Both the position numbers and the translations under genes were made by a program. From contig SSGN01000002.1 in the NCBI GenBank assembly GCA_008016945.1, positions 1 to 13,269 of the forward strand: DNA of 13,269 bases. Direction: 5' to 3'. Positions 6,032 through 12,966 of this stretch are shown here, in pieces. The number at the start of each line of letters is the position of its first letter. Positions within the stretch are counted from its first letter, which is position 1. This DNA is from Flavobacteriales bacterium (GTDB taxonomy: Bacteria > Bacteroidota > Bacteroidia > Flavobacteriales > PHOS-HE28). The notes beneath the pieces were generated by a model that saw only the letters and a list, made by a program, of their open reading frames with translations, was not told the DNA's origin and searched no databases.

Positions 6032-7139
6032 GCCACTACTGGCACTTGCCGTCCTTCTCCTCGGAGCCGGCAAGACGGTCGCACAACCGCTTTGTGATGT
6101 GCTTCTTCGTCCGGCATTCCACTACACCACAGAAGGGCTGACCGTTCACGTTGTCGATAGCTCGGTGACCTATGGCTTGGTGACCGACGCGTTCTGGGAC
6201 TTCGGCGATGGTGCCACGGCCAGCTCGAACCCTGCGCACACCTATGCCGAACCAGGCACATACCGGATCTGCCTGACGCTTTCCACAACAGAGGGTGCTC
6301 ACTGTTCGTCCACCTACTGCCGCGATGTGGTGGTGCCCGCGAACACCTGCCCCCTCGCACAGGAAGTATGGTTCAACTCCGCGAACAGCCTCACGAACAC
6401 GGGCCTGTTCACCATCGGCTCCGGACTCGACGCCGACAGTTGGGTATGGGAATTCGGCGACGGCACATCCAGCACCGACACCGCTCCGAGCCATACCTGG
6501 CTGCTACCCGGGCCGCATTTCGTTACCCTTACCCTCCGCTTGGGCGACTGTTGGTCCAGCCATGGCCAGTGGGTGGGGGTGGATGGAAATGGCAGCACTT
6601 GTGGACCCGATCTGTTCCTCGACTTCACCGCTGAACTGAACGGTACCACCGCCAACTTCCAACCGAACCTCATTGCCAGTGGCGTTGTGGCGACACAAGG
6701 CATCTGGTCCTACGGTGACGGGAACATCGATACGGCCCTGGCCAGTGTTCATTCCTATGCCGCACCCGGGAGGTATCAAGTCTGCTACCTGGTCGGCGCA
6801 CTGGACCTGGCCAACCAGGATACCTGTTTCTCTTTGGTTTGCAAGACCATACAGGTCAACGACCTCGTTGGCTTGGGCGACCGTATTGGCCGCATTGGCG
6901 GCTTGACCGTATGGCCCAACCCGACCACGAACGGCGCGATCGAACTTCGCTGGACATCGCCCCCAGTGAATGCACACATACTGGTCTTGGATGCCCTCGG
7001 AAGATCGGTCTGGACCAAGGAGCAACCGTTACTTTCCACCACCACCCTTCATTTCGAAGGTCTCGCCCGTGGTCAATACCTGCTGACCGTGACCACGGCA
7101 CACGAACGGTATGTTCAATGGGTCCATTTCGACCACTGA
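6012..7139 (+). CDS. Secreted PKD-repeat protein with T9SS C-terminal sorting domain
   Basis: A 375-residue exported protein. It has a signal peptide (1-25, core LLALAVLLLGAG, likely cleavage near VAQ). Three PKD-like Ig modules follow: about 31-108 (FWDFGDG 61-67, HTY, PGTY), about 115-192 (WEFGDG 146-151, HTW) and about 200-283 (WSYGDG 222-227, HSY, PGRY). The last 80 residues form a type A T9SS sorting domain (LTVWPNPTTNGAIELRW ... VLDALGRSVW ... GLARGQYLLTV). Such proteins cross the outer membrane by T9SS and are attached to the surface or released. The ATG lies 20 nt inside the preceding gene, so translation is probably coupled to the Dma-like protein. PKD modules usually bind proteins or polysaccharides and show no catalytic residues here. 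I infer a surface partner, ligand or target of the barrel regulator; a structural surface protein is the alternative. Confidence 0.88.
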   Translation: MTSVHDKPLLALAVLLLGAGKTVAQPLCDVLLRPAFHYTTEGLTVHVVDSSVTYGLVTDAFWDFGDGATASSNPAHTYAEPGTYRICLTLSTTEGAHCSSTYCRDVVVPANTCPLAQEVWFNSANSLTNTGLFTIGSGLDADSWVWEFGDGTSSTDTAPSHTWLLPGPHFVTLTLRLGDCWSSHGQWVGVDGNGSTCGPDLFLDFTAELNGTTANFQPNLIASGVVATQGIWSYGDGNIDTALASVHSYAAPGRYQVCYLVGALDLANQDTCFSLVCKTIQVNDLVGLGDRIGRIGGLTVWPNPTTNGAIELRWTSPPVNAHILVLDALGRSVWTKEQPLLSTTTLHFEGLARGQYLLTVTTAHERYVQWVHFDH

Positions 7140-7155
7140 GCGCCCCCGGGGCGCT
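7139..7155 (+). terminator. GC-rich inverted repeat at the end of the PKD gene
   Basis: AGCGCCCC / GGGGCGCT, an 8-bp perfect inverted repeat around a single C that overlaps the last base of the stop codon. In RNA the effective loop would take several of the inner G-C positions. No U tract follows, so factor-independent termination is doubtful. It may act as a 3'-end stabiliser of the sigma operon mRNA. Confidence 0.3.
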
Positions 7156-7192
7156 GAAGCCTGCTCCGGGCAGTGTGTAGCGCACGATCCGT

Positions 7193-7230
7193 TACCTTGC
7201 ATCGCAGAAGAGGGTGCTTCTCTATCTTTA
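7193..7230 (+). promoter_or_regulatory. Candidate promoter elements for the universal stress protein
   Basis: Two -7-like boxes lie upstream of the usp start. TACCTTGC (7193-7200) is a shortened TAnnTTTGC, continued as ATCGCA. TATCTTTA (7223-7230) has 7 of 8 matches to TAnnTTTG, with TTG at 7197-7199 placed 23 nt upstream as a possible -33 box. The second would start transcription near 7237, leaving a leader of about 40 nt. I cannot say which is used. Confidence 0.4.
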
Positions 7231-7278
7231 GCCGCCTTTGGACCCAGGGCCAATACACGCAAAAGGGATATCCGACCG

Positions 7279-8121
7279 ATGAGCCACGCCGTAAGTAAGA
7301 TCTTGGTACCCACCGACTTCACGAAGGTGGCCGATAGCGCCTTGAACCACGCCATGACCGTTGCTGGAAGAATGGGTGCCACCGTCCATCTCTTACACAT
7401 CGTGGACAAACAAGCCCATGCGGATGAAGCACGCCAAAAGCTTGAACTGGAGTCCGAGCGCGCTCGAAAGCTGAACCGATCGGTCAAAGTGACGCCGATC
7501 GTGCGTGTGGGCTCCATCTATGAGGATATCGGAGACGCTGCCGCGGAGGTCGGTGCAGGACTGATCATCATGGGTACCCATGGCATGCGCGGCATGCAGT
7601 TCATCACCGGCAGCCGGGCATTGCGGGTGATCACCAGCAGCAGCGTGCCTTTCGTTGTGGTCCAGGAGCGTCCGATCAAGGATTCGGGATACCACAACAT
7701 CGTGGTGCCGCTGGACCTTCATAAGGAAAGCCGTCAGAAGCTGACCATCGTGGCCGAGATGGCCAAGACGTTCGATAGCAAGGTGCATCTGATCACGCCC
7801 AGGGAAGAAGATGAATTCTTGCACCGGCAGTTGCTCAATCACATCAAGTTCGCGGAACAGTACCTCAGCGAACGAGGCATCGAACACGTGGCCACCATTG
7901 CGAAAGAAGATAGCGGCGACTTCGTTAAGGCGGTGCTGCGGCATGCGGTGGAAATGGATGCGGACCTGATCGCGATCATGAACCTCACGGAAGGGAACAT
8001 CTTCGGGTTGTTGGGAGTGCCGTATGAGCAGGAGATCATCGCCAATGAGGCGCAGATCCCTGTGGTGTGCATGAATCCGATCGCCACCGGCGTAGGTGGT
8101 GGATGGACGATGCAGGGCTGA
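7279..8121 (+). CDS. Tandem universal stress protein (UspA family)
   Basis: A 280-residue cytoplasmic protein with two Usp folds. Domain 1 (about 1-140) has KILVPTDFT with the adenine-side Asp (D13), the VHLLHIVD strand, and a nucleotide-binding loop GTHGMRGMQFITGS (99-112), with the typical VPFVVVQ end. Its G-x2-G spacer to GS is 8 residues rather than the canonical 9, as in other Bacteroidota tandem Usps. Domain 2 (about 140-272) starts with NIVVPLDL but has NLTEGNIFGLLGVPYEQE in place of the glycine loop, so it probably does not bind ATP. Usps help survival in starvation, oxidative or redox stress, commonly by binding ATP and partner proteins. ATG 7279 is chosen because the conserved SKILVPTDF begins seven codons later, and AAAAGGG at 7261-7267 may serve as a loose ribosome site. 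It converges with the phosphatase gene, 33 nt apart. Confidence 0.92.
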   Translation: MSHAVSKILVPTDFTKVADSALNHAMTVAGRMGATVHLLHIVDKQAHADEARQKLELESERARKLNRSVKVTPIVRVGSIYEDIGDAAAEVGAGLIIMGTHGMRGMQFITGSRALRVITSSSVPFVVVQERPIKDSGYHNIVVPLDLHKESRQKLTIVAEMAKTFDSKVHLITPREEDEFLHRQLLNHIKFAEQYLSERGIEHVATIAKEDSGDFVKAVLRHAVEMDADLIAIMNLTEGNIFGLLGVPYEQEIIANEAQIPVVCMNPIATGVGGGWTMQG

Positions 8122-8154
8122 TAGGACCGACCTTACCCAGGGAAGGGCCTGGCT

Positions 8155-9942
8155 TCAGGCACGCATCCCGATCACCAGGATGTCATCCACCTGTTCGTGG
8201 AGGCCGCGCCAACCGCGGAAAGCCTCTTCCAACATACCGCTTTGGCTGGCGGTGGGATAGTTGCTGATCTGCAGCAACAGTTCGCGGAATCGCTTGTGAA
8301 GGAACTTCTTCCCCTTGGGCCCACCGAATTGGTCGGCGTAGCCATCGGAGAAGATGTAGACCATATCCCCCTCCTGTAGCTTGATCCGGTGGTCCGTGAA
8401 CTCCTGGCCCTCCAGTTCGAAGCTTCCGATCGGATGCTTGTCCGGCAGGAAACGCAGCACCTCACCATCTCTCACCAGGTACAACGGAGCATTGGCGCCC
8501 GCATACTCCAACACCTTGCGATCAGGGTCGAAATTGCAGAGGGCCATATCCATACCATCGCGCACCAGGAATTGTTCACGATCCTTGTGCAGTGCTTCGT
8601 ACGCCAGTTTGTTCAAGGCCTTCAGCACCACCGAAGGTCGGCTTGCTCCGGACTCGCGCACGGCTTGATTCAGCCCATTGTGCCCGATCAGGCTCATGAA
8701 CGCACCGGGCACTCCGTGCCCGGTGCAGTCCACGGCGGCGAAGGCGACCCGACCATCGATCCGGTCCACCCAGTAAAAATCGCCGCTAACGATATCCTTG
8801 GGCTTGTAGTAAACGAACGAGTCAGGAAGCAACTCGCGAAGCCGCTTTTCTGGAGGCAGGATCGAATCCTGCAACCGCTTCGCATAGCGGATGCTGTCCG
8901 TCACATTGTTGTAGTACTCCTCGATCTTCTTGCTCTGCCGCTCCACCTCCTCCTTCTGGCGTACGACCTCTTCGGTCCGCTCCACGACCTTCATTTCAAG
9001 CACACGTTCGCGTTGGCCAAGCTCATCGCGCATCTTCAACAACGCATGACCAAGCATATCCTCGTCGCTCATCGGCTGGTACTCTGCAGAGAAGTCCCCA
9101 GCCGCTACAGCATTGGAAAAGTCGGTCGTTCGCCGCAACCCATCCACCAGTGAGGTAAGCGCCTTGCTCATGTCACCGATCTCATCGTTGGTGGTGCGCA
9201 CCTTGGTCCGGGGGAAGACTCCACGACCCAGGCTCAAAAGCACACTTCGAAGCCGCTGGACCGGAGTTACGATACCCCGAACGATGAAGAATGCCGCAAT
9301 GGCACCAATGACCACCAACGCGATACCCATGTACAACACGAAGAACTTCAGCGAGTCGAAGCTCCTGATCATGGATCCGCCGAGCATCTTCCGTTTGCCC
9401 TCCTGCATCTCGATCAGCCGGTCCAGGTCGTCCAACACCCGCTTCATGCTCTGGTCCAGCGCGCCGCCCTCCTCGGCAAGGTCATTCCGCTCCATGTGGA
9501 CGATGGGGTCGCTATAGCTCTCCAGGGAGGGCAACAGCACCTTGATCCGGTCGTGGATATCAAAAAGGGCCCGCATCTCCACGGTGATCTGGCCCATGAG
9601 TGCGACCTCCTCGTGGCGCCAATTGGCCATCAGGGTATCCACCCTGTCCAATATCCGGGGCAGCTCATTGTTGGTGAGCTCGATCAGATTGGTCTTTTCC
9701 GGAGCATCCGCACGGCTTTCCAACAAGGCCCAGTGCTTGATCAGCATGTGTGCGTTCACGGTGAGGTTCCTCAGCCTCACCAAGGCATCCACACTGGGGG
9801 AATACACATTGTTGATCTGGTCGTTGATCGTACGGCTTCGTTCCAGGCTGCGATTGGTCAAGACCACCACCAACAAGGCAAAGAAGATGAAAAGGCCAAA
9901 GCCCATTCCGATCCTTCGGCCGATGGTCAGACGGAACCTCAT
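8155..9942 (-). CDS. HAMP-domain membrane sensor with SpoIIE/PP2C serine phosphatase output
   Basis: A 595-residue inner-membrane signalling protein. TM1 is at about 11-29. A periplasmic, mostly helical sensor follows at about 30-198, in the manner of four-helix-bundle chemoreceptor sensors. TM2 is at about 200-222, then HAMP (222-275, with IVTPVQRLRSVLLSLGRG and TNDEIGDMSKAL), and a coiled coil (about 308-345, ERVLEMKVVERTEEVVRQ...). The SpoIIE-type PP2C domain occupies 380-595. It keeps the metal-binding acidic motifs: KDIVSGDFYW (382-391), VDCTGHGVPGAFMS (404-417), RDGMDMALC (461-469), FSDGYADQFGG (531-541) and the end DDILVIG (586-592). It should dephosphorylate a Ser/Thr phosphoprotein such as an anti-anti-sigma or other regulator; no STAS or RsbW partner is in the window. 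ATG 9942 starts the MRFRLTIGRR segment before TM1; the upstream in-frame codons overlap the preceding gene. It is the third gene of the YfiR operon, 7 nt behind the TPR gene. Confidence 0.93.
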   Translation of the reverse strand: MRFRLTIGRRIGMGFGLFIFFALLVVVLTNRSLERSRTINDQINNVYSPSVDALVRLRNLTVNAHMLIKHWALLESRADAPEKTNLIELTNNELPRILDRVDTLMANWRHEEVALMGQITVEMRALFDIHDRIKVLLPSLESYSDPIVHMERNDLAEEGGALDQSMKRVLDDLDRLIEMQEGKRKMLGGSMIRSFDSLKFFVLYMGIALVVIGAIAAFFIVRGIVTPVQRLRSVLLSLGRGVFPRTKVRTTNDEIGDMSKALTSLVDGLRRTTDFSNAVAAGDFSAEYQPMSDEDMLGHALLKMRDELGQRERVLEMKVVERTEEVVRQKEEVERQSKKIEEYYNNVTDSIRYAKRLQDSILPPEKRLRELLPDSFVYYKPKDIVSGDFYWVDRIDGRVAFAAVDCTGHGVPGAFMSLIGHNGLNQAVRESGASRPSVVLKALNKLAYEALHKDREQFLVRDGMDMALCNFDPDRKVLEYAGANAPLYLVRDGEVLRFLPDKHPIGSFELEGQEFTDHRIKLQEGDMVYIFSDGYADQFGGPKGKKFLHKRFRELLLQISNYPTASQSGMLEEAFRGWRGLHEQVDDILVIGMRA

Positions 9943-9949
9943 GGCACGA

Positions 9950-10837
9950 TCATCTTTCTTCCTCCGGTGGGATCTCCTCGAACAACGAGCGGAATTTGTC
10001 GGAGTTCTCCTGATCCTGCAGACTGTAATAGATGCCCTCCAGGCCCAGCAGCGTTTCACGGCGTGTCGGGTTCATGTCGTGTGCCTTGAGCATGTACGGC
10101 AGCGCCTGTTGAAAGTAGACCCGGCTCGCCTCCTGGATCTGCATGATCGAGGGGATCTCATCTTCGGCGTCGATGCGTTGGATCTTGTATACCCCCCGAT
10201 TGTAGAATAGTGTGGCCAGGTTGTAGTTGGCTCCATAGTTCTCCGGATCGAGCTTCAACACTTGTTCATACGCGGCCACCGCTTTGACAAAGGGTACGGT
10301 GTCGGTCCGGTTCGTATTGAACCGCTTGGTGTATACGGTCCCCAACGCGTTCATGAACTCAACCTCACGCGCACGTTGATCCATGGCGGGGTCGAGCTGG
10401 CGCATGGCCTCCTGGTATTTGGCGAACACCGATAGCGCCCGTTCATCGTCCATCTCTCCCAGGGCCCTGGCCGCATCGTTGAAATAGGAGCGCGCCAGAA
10501 AGTCGAATGCCTGGCGGGCATTTTCCCGATAGGTGTTCGCCGTATCCAGTTGCATGCACCGATCCAGGCTAGACAGGGCCACGCCGCGCAGGCTATCGCC
10601 GAGCATCACGGAGCCGGCCGATTTATACACATCCTTATAGATGAACCCCCGCAGCAGCCAGGCCTCGGCGTTCGGTGCATGTTGAGGGGATAGAACGGCC
10701 TGGTCCACCAAGAGCCGGGCTTCATTCAGCGCCCCTCCTTGGTACTTGCGCAACGCCTCCACCAAGGGGTCGGTCTGCCCGAACGTCATCCCCCCCCCCA
10801 GGAGAGCACACAGCAGGATGTGGACGATACGCTTCAT
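9950..10837 (-). CDS. Exported TPR-repeat protein
   Basis: A 295-residue periplasmic protein with a signal peptide (1-20, MKRIVHILLCALLGGGMTFG, with Gln after the cut). The rest is helical and built of tetratricopeptide-like pairs. The clearest ones are at about 185-215 (AAYEQVLKLDPENYGANYNLATLFYNRG) and about 240-280 (YFQQALPYMLKAHDMNPTRRETLLGLEGIYYSL); the N-terminal part (22-150) contains more degenerate ones. TPRs are protein-binding scaffolds and no enzyme motif is visible. Its ATG overlaps the stop codon of the YfiR-family gene by 4 nt (ATGA), and the phosphatase gene follows after 7 nt, so the three products are made together. I infer that it connects the periplasmic YfiR-like protein to the sensor domain of the phosphatase. 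Confidence 0.88.
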   Translation of the reverse strand: MKRIVHILLCALLGGGMTFGQTDPLVEALRKYQGGALNEARLLVDQAVLSPQHAPNAEAWLLRGFIYKDVYKSAGSVMLGDSLRGVALSSLDRCMQLDTANTYRENARQAFDFLARSYFNDAARALGEMDDERALSVFAKYQEAMRQLDPAMDQRAREVEFMNALGTVYTKRFNTNRTDTVPFVKAVAAYEQVLKLDPENYGANYNLATLFYNRGVYKIQRIDAEDEIPSIMQIQEASRVYFQQALPYMLKAHDMNPTRRETLLGLEGIYYSLQDQENSDKFRSLFEEIPPEEER

Positions 10838-11391
10838 TCCTCGATCCGATGAGCAAGGTTCTTCAAGGTCAACCCCACGACCAAGCCATGCTTCTGGGCA
10901 TTGGCCAGGCTCATTTCATACTTCAACAGATTATCCACCTTCACGAAGTTCACCACCGCGCCATCTTCAAGCGCACCCGTGTATTCCGTCACCACCAGGG
11001 TGGGCTTCGCATGCATGCGCTTGAAGATCTCCGGCAACAGGGCCAGATCACTTCTTCCGACGAAAAGCATGTGACAGCGCTCCACCTCCGCCGACTGCGG
11101 CAGTTTCCGGACCTCGATGGGTTGCTTGCCGATGGTCCGAGTGGAATACTGCTTGATCAGCTCCCGGTAGACGTTACCCCCTCCGATCACCCCGATCACG
11201 AAGTTGCCGGATCTCATCTCGGGATCCTTCCACTCAACGAGCTTCGCGATGTTGTAGAGGTAATTGGCTTGAAGGATGGCCGTGGTATCCTTGTCGGCTT
11301 CACGGGGTTGTTGTGGAACCGTCGCGAACAGGAAGAACGGTGCTAGGAAGAGCACACGCAAGAACCTGGTCCCGCTCATCACCCGTTGCAT
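10834..11391 (-). CDS. YfiR/DUF4154-family periplasmic protein
   Basis: A 185-residue exported protein of the YfiR family (DUF4154). After an N-terminal hydrophobic signal (about 9-24, FLRVLFLAPFFLFATV) come the family landmarks: AILQANYLYNIAKLVEW, NFVIGVIGGGNVYREL, the CHMLFVGRSD strand, PTLVVTEYTG, GAVVNFVKVDNLLKYEMSL, and the end AQKHGLVVGLTLKNLAHRI. In Pseudomonas, YfiR is a periplasmic repressor of the diguanylate cyclase YfiN. Here the gene heads an operon with a TPR protein and a HAMP-phosphatase instead. Two starts are possible, ATG 11391 and ATG 11379 (four codons shorter). I took the first, which has an A/T-rich upstream stretch; both leave a workable signal peptide. Further upstream in-frame codons run into the divergent peptidase gene and are not supported. 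Confidence 0.87.
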   Translation of the reverse strand: MQRVMSGTRFLRVLFLAPFFLFATVPQQPREADKDTTAILQANYLYNIAKLVEWKDPEMRSGNFVIGVIGGGNVYRELIKQYSTRTIGKQPIEVRKLPQSAEVERCHMLFVGRSDLALLPEIFKRMHAKPTLVVTEYTGALEDGAVVNFVKVDNLLKYEMSLANAQKHGLVVGLTLKNLAHRIEE

Positions 11392-11450
11392 AGATTTAGC
11401 ACCGTCACTTACCGATCCCATGCCGAAACTCCCCAATGCGATGCAAAGTA
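11391..11450. promoter_or_regulatory. Very compact divergent promoter region of yfiR-like operon and M28 gene
   Basis: Only 28 nt separate the chosen start codons (11391 minus, 11420 plus). A plus-strand -7-like TAGATTTA lies at 11391-11398. A minus-strand TACTTTGC lies at 11450-11443, inside the first codons of the peptidase gene. If both are real, the two transcripts overlap head to head by about 30 nt. No clear -33 boxes are seen, so this is tentative. Confidence 0.35.
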
Positions 11451-12907
11451 GGCGGCTGCTCATCGTTCGGTGGGTGCTCGCTCTGTGCATCTGTCAACAT
11501 CAACTTGTTGGCGCTCAGGCTCAGGCCGTACGGGCACGTGCGTTCGATGCGGCGGCGTCCGTGAGTGAGCAGGGTTACGAATGGCTGGCTTGGAGCACGG
11601 CGCACATCGGCCATCGCCTCACCGGCAGTGCACAAGGCCGACGCGCCGAGGAATTGGCCGACAGCCTCTTCCGCGTTTCGGGGCTGGACACCGTGTACAC
11701 CCACCCGTTCGAGGCGGATGCTTGGGCGCGTGGGTCCGTGAAGCTTACTGTGGGCGATGGCGCGGGTTTCGCGCACCTCGCTTGCGTGGCACTTGCCAAC
11801 ACACCGCTCACCAGTTCGGTGGCGGCACCGCTCGTGGATGCCGGCAACGGCCTACCCGAAGACCTTGCCCGGCTGGGCGATCGTGCGAAAGGCGCGGCAT
11901 TGCTGGTGAACATCGGGCTGGTGGCCGGCGGCGAGGGTACCAAGAACCTGCACCGCAGCGAGAAGGCGTCACTGGCGATGAAGGCCGGTGCAGCATCCAT
12001 CCTGTTCGTGAACCAGGTGGAGGGCGGTGTGCTGCTCACGGGTACGGCCTCCATCGACGGTGCCTTGATACCCATTCCCGCCGCATGCATGGCCACCGAG
12101 GATGGCGCCGCACTGCGTGTAAGGCTCGACAAAAGCGAACCGCTGACTGCCCGGCTGGAGATGCGGAACACCAGCGCGCGCATCACCGCGCGGAACATCG
12201 TGGCCGAGCTGCGCGGCGCGAAGTATCCCGACGAGGTGATCCTCGTGGGTGGTCACCTCGACAGCTGGGACCTTGCCACCGGCGCCACGGACAACGGGCT
12301 GGGGTCGTTCTCCATTCTGGACCTCGCACGACTGATGCAAAGCATGCCCTTCCGCCCGGAGCGCACCATCCGTTTCGTGCTGTTCATGGGCGAGGAGCAG
12401 GGCTTGCTGGGCTCGCGCGCCCTTGCCGATTACTACGCGGCCACCGGCCTGCTGGACCGTGTGGCGTGCATGATCAACCTCGATATGAGCGGCAACCCGC
12501 AGGGCTTCGGCGTGGGCGGGCCGGGTGGGTGGAGGGCGCTGATTGCCGATGCCTGCGACCGCATCCGGCACATCGACACCACCGCGTTCGAGGGCCGCAC
12601 CAGCGAGCGCATCTGGCTGCACAGCGACCACCAGCCCTTCTTGCTGAAAGGCGTGCCTGTGATCTACCCCCTTAGCGACCTCGGCAAGCACCTGTATGGC
12701 TGCTACCACAGCAGTTGCGACGATATCCACCTCGTGGAACCGAGCGCCATGACCAACAATGTGCGCTTCGTGGGCGCGCTGCTCTATGAACTGGCCGCTG
12801 CGGCCAAGCTGCCCGGCCATTTCGATCGGGAGGAATTGCGTACCCGCCTGATCGCGGAGGATCTGGAAGGTCCACTGCGCATCGGCGGGGATTGGCCGTG
12901 GGAGTGA
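11420..12907 (+). CDS. PA-domain M28 zinc aminopeptidase/carboxypeptidase
   Basis: A 495-residue exported metallopeptidase of family M28 (carboxypeptidase Q / PSMA-like branch). A signal sequence spans about 11-35 (LLIVRWVLALCIC...). A protease-associated (PA) domain is inserted at about 110-250 (ALLVNIGLV, AGAASILFVN). The co-catalytic di-zinc centre is complete: H279 and D281 in GGHLDSWD, bridging D291 in TDNGLG, general base E325 with zinc ligand E326 in FMGEEQG, D355 in INLDMSG, and H430 in YHSSCDD. It should trim amino acids or dipeptides from peptides in the periplasm or outside the cell. It ends in DWPWE without a T9SS sorting domain, so it is probably periplasmic. Start ATG 11420 is preferred; ATG 11441 is also possible, and the open frame further upstream overlaps the divergent gene. 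It is a single-gene unit, convergent with the T9SS protein. Confidence 0.93.
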   Translation: MPKLPNAMQSRRLLIVRWVLALCICQHQLVGAQAQAVRARAFDAAASVSEQGYEWLAWSTAHIGHRLTGSAQGRRAEELADSLFRVSGLDTVYTHPFEADAWARGSVKLTVGDGAGFAHLACVALANTPLTSSVAAPLVDAGNGLPEDLARLGDRAKGAALLVNIGLVAGGEGTKNLHRSEKASLAMKAGAASILFVNQVEGGVLLTGTASIDGALIPIPAACMATEDGAALRVRLDKSEPLTARLEMRNTSARITARNIVAELRGAKYPDEVILVGGHLDSWDLATGATDNGLGSFSILDLARLMQSMPFRPERTIRFVLFMGEEQGLLGSRALADYYAATGLLDRVACMINLDMSGNPQGFGVGGPGGWRALIADACDRIRHIDTTAFEGRTSERIWLHSDHQPFLLKGVPVIYPLSDLGKHLYGCYHSSCDDIHLVEPSAMTNNVRFVGALLYELAAAAKLPGHFDREELRTRLIAEDLEGPLRIGGDWPWE

Positions 12908-12916
12908 GGGGGGAAT

Positions 12917-12950
12917 GAGAAAGCGCGGAACCCCGGCCCCGCGCCTTCTC
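12917..12950. terminator. Bidirectional hairpin between convergent genes
   Basis: Arms GAGAAAGCGCGG (12917-12928) and CCGCGCCTTCTC (12939-12950) enclose a 10-nt loop. For the minus strand all 12 positions pair (one G-U) and TTTCTCATT falls at the end of the stem. For the plus strand the same position is an A-C mismatch. It lies 9 nt after the peptidase stop and 16 nt after the stop of the minus-strand T9SS gene, so it can serve both, more strongly the latter. Confidence 0.7.
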
Positions 12951-12966
12951 ATGCACAGTGCTTGGC

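Noticed and set aside
7111..7278. N-terminal extension of the universal stress protein
   Set aside because: It would start inside the PKD gene and includes the putative promoter; Usp homology begins just after ATG 7279.
8147..8160. Stem GCCTG/CAGGC between usp and the phosphatase gene
   Set aside because: Only 5 bp, overlaps the phosphatase stop codon and has no T tract; too weak to call a terminator.
11581..12675. Long alternative plus-strand frame (364 codons) inside the M28 gene
   Set aside because: Arg/Pro/Gly-rich out-of-frame reading typical of GC-rich coding DNA; the M28 frame carries all zinc ligands.
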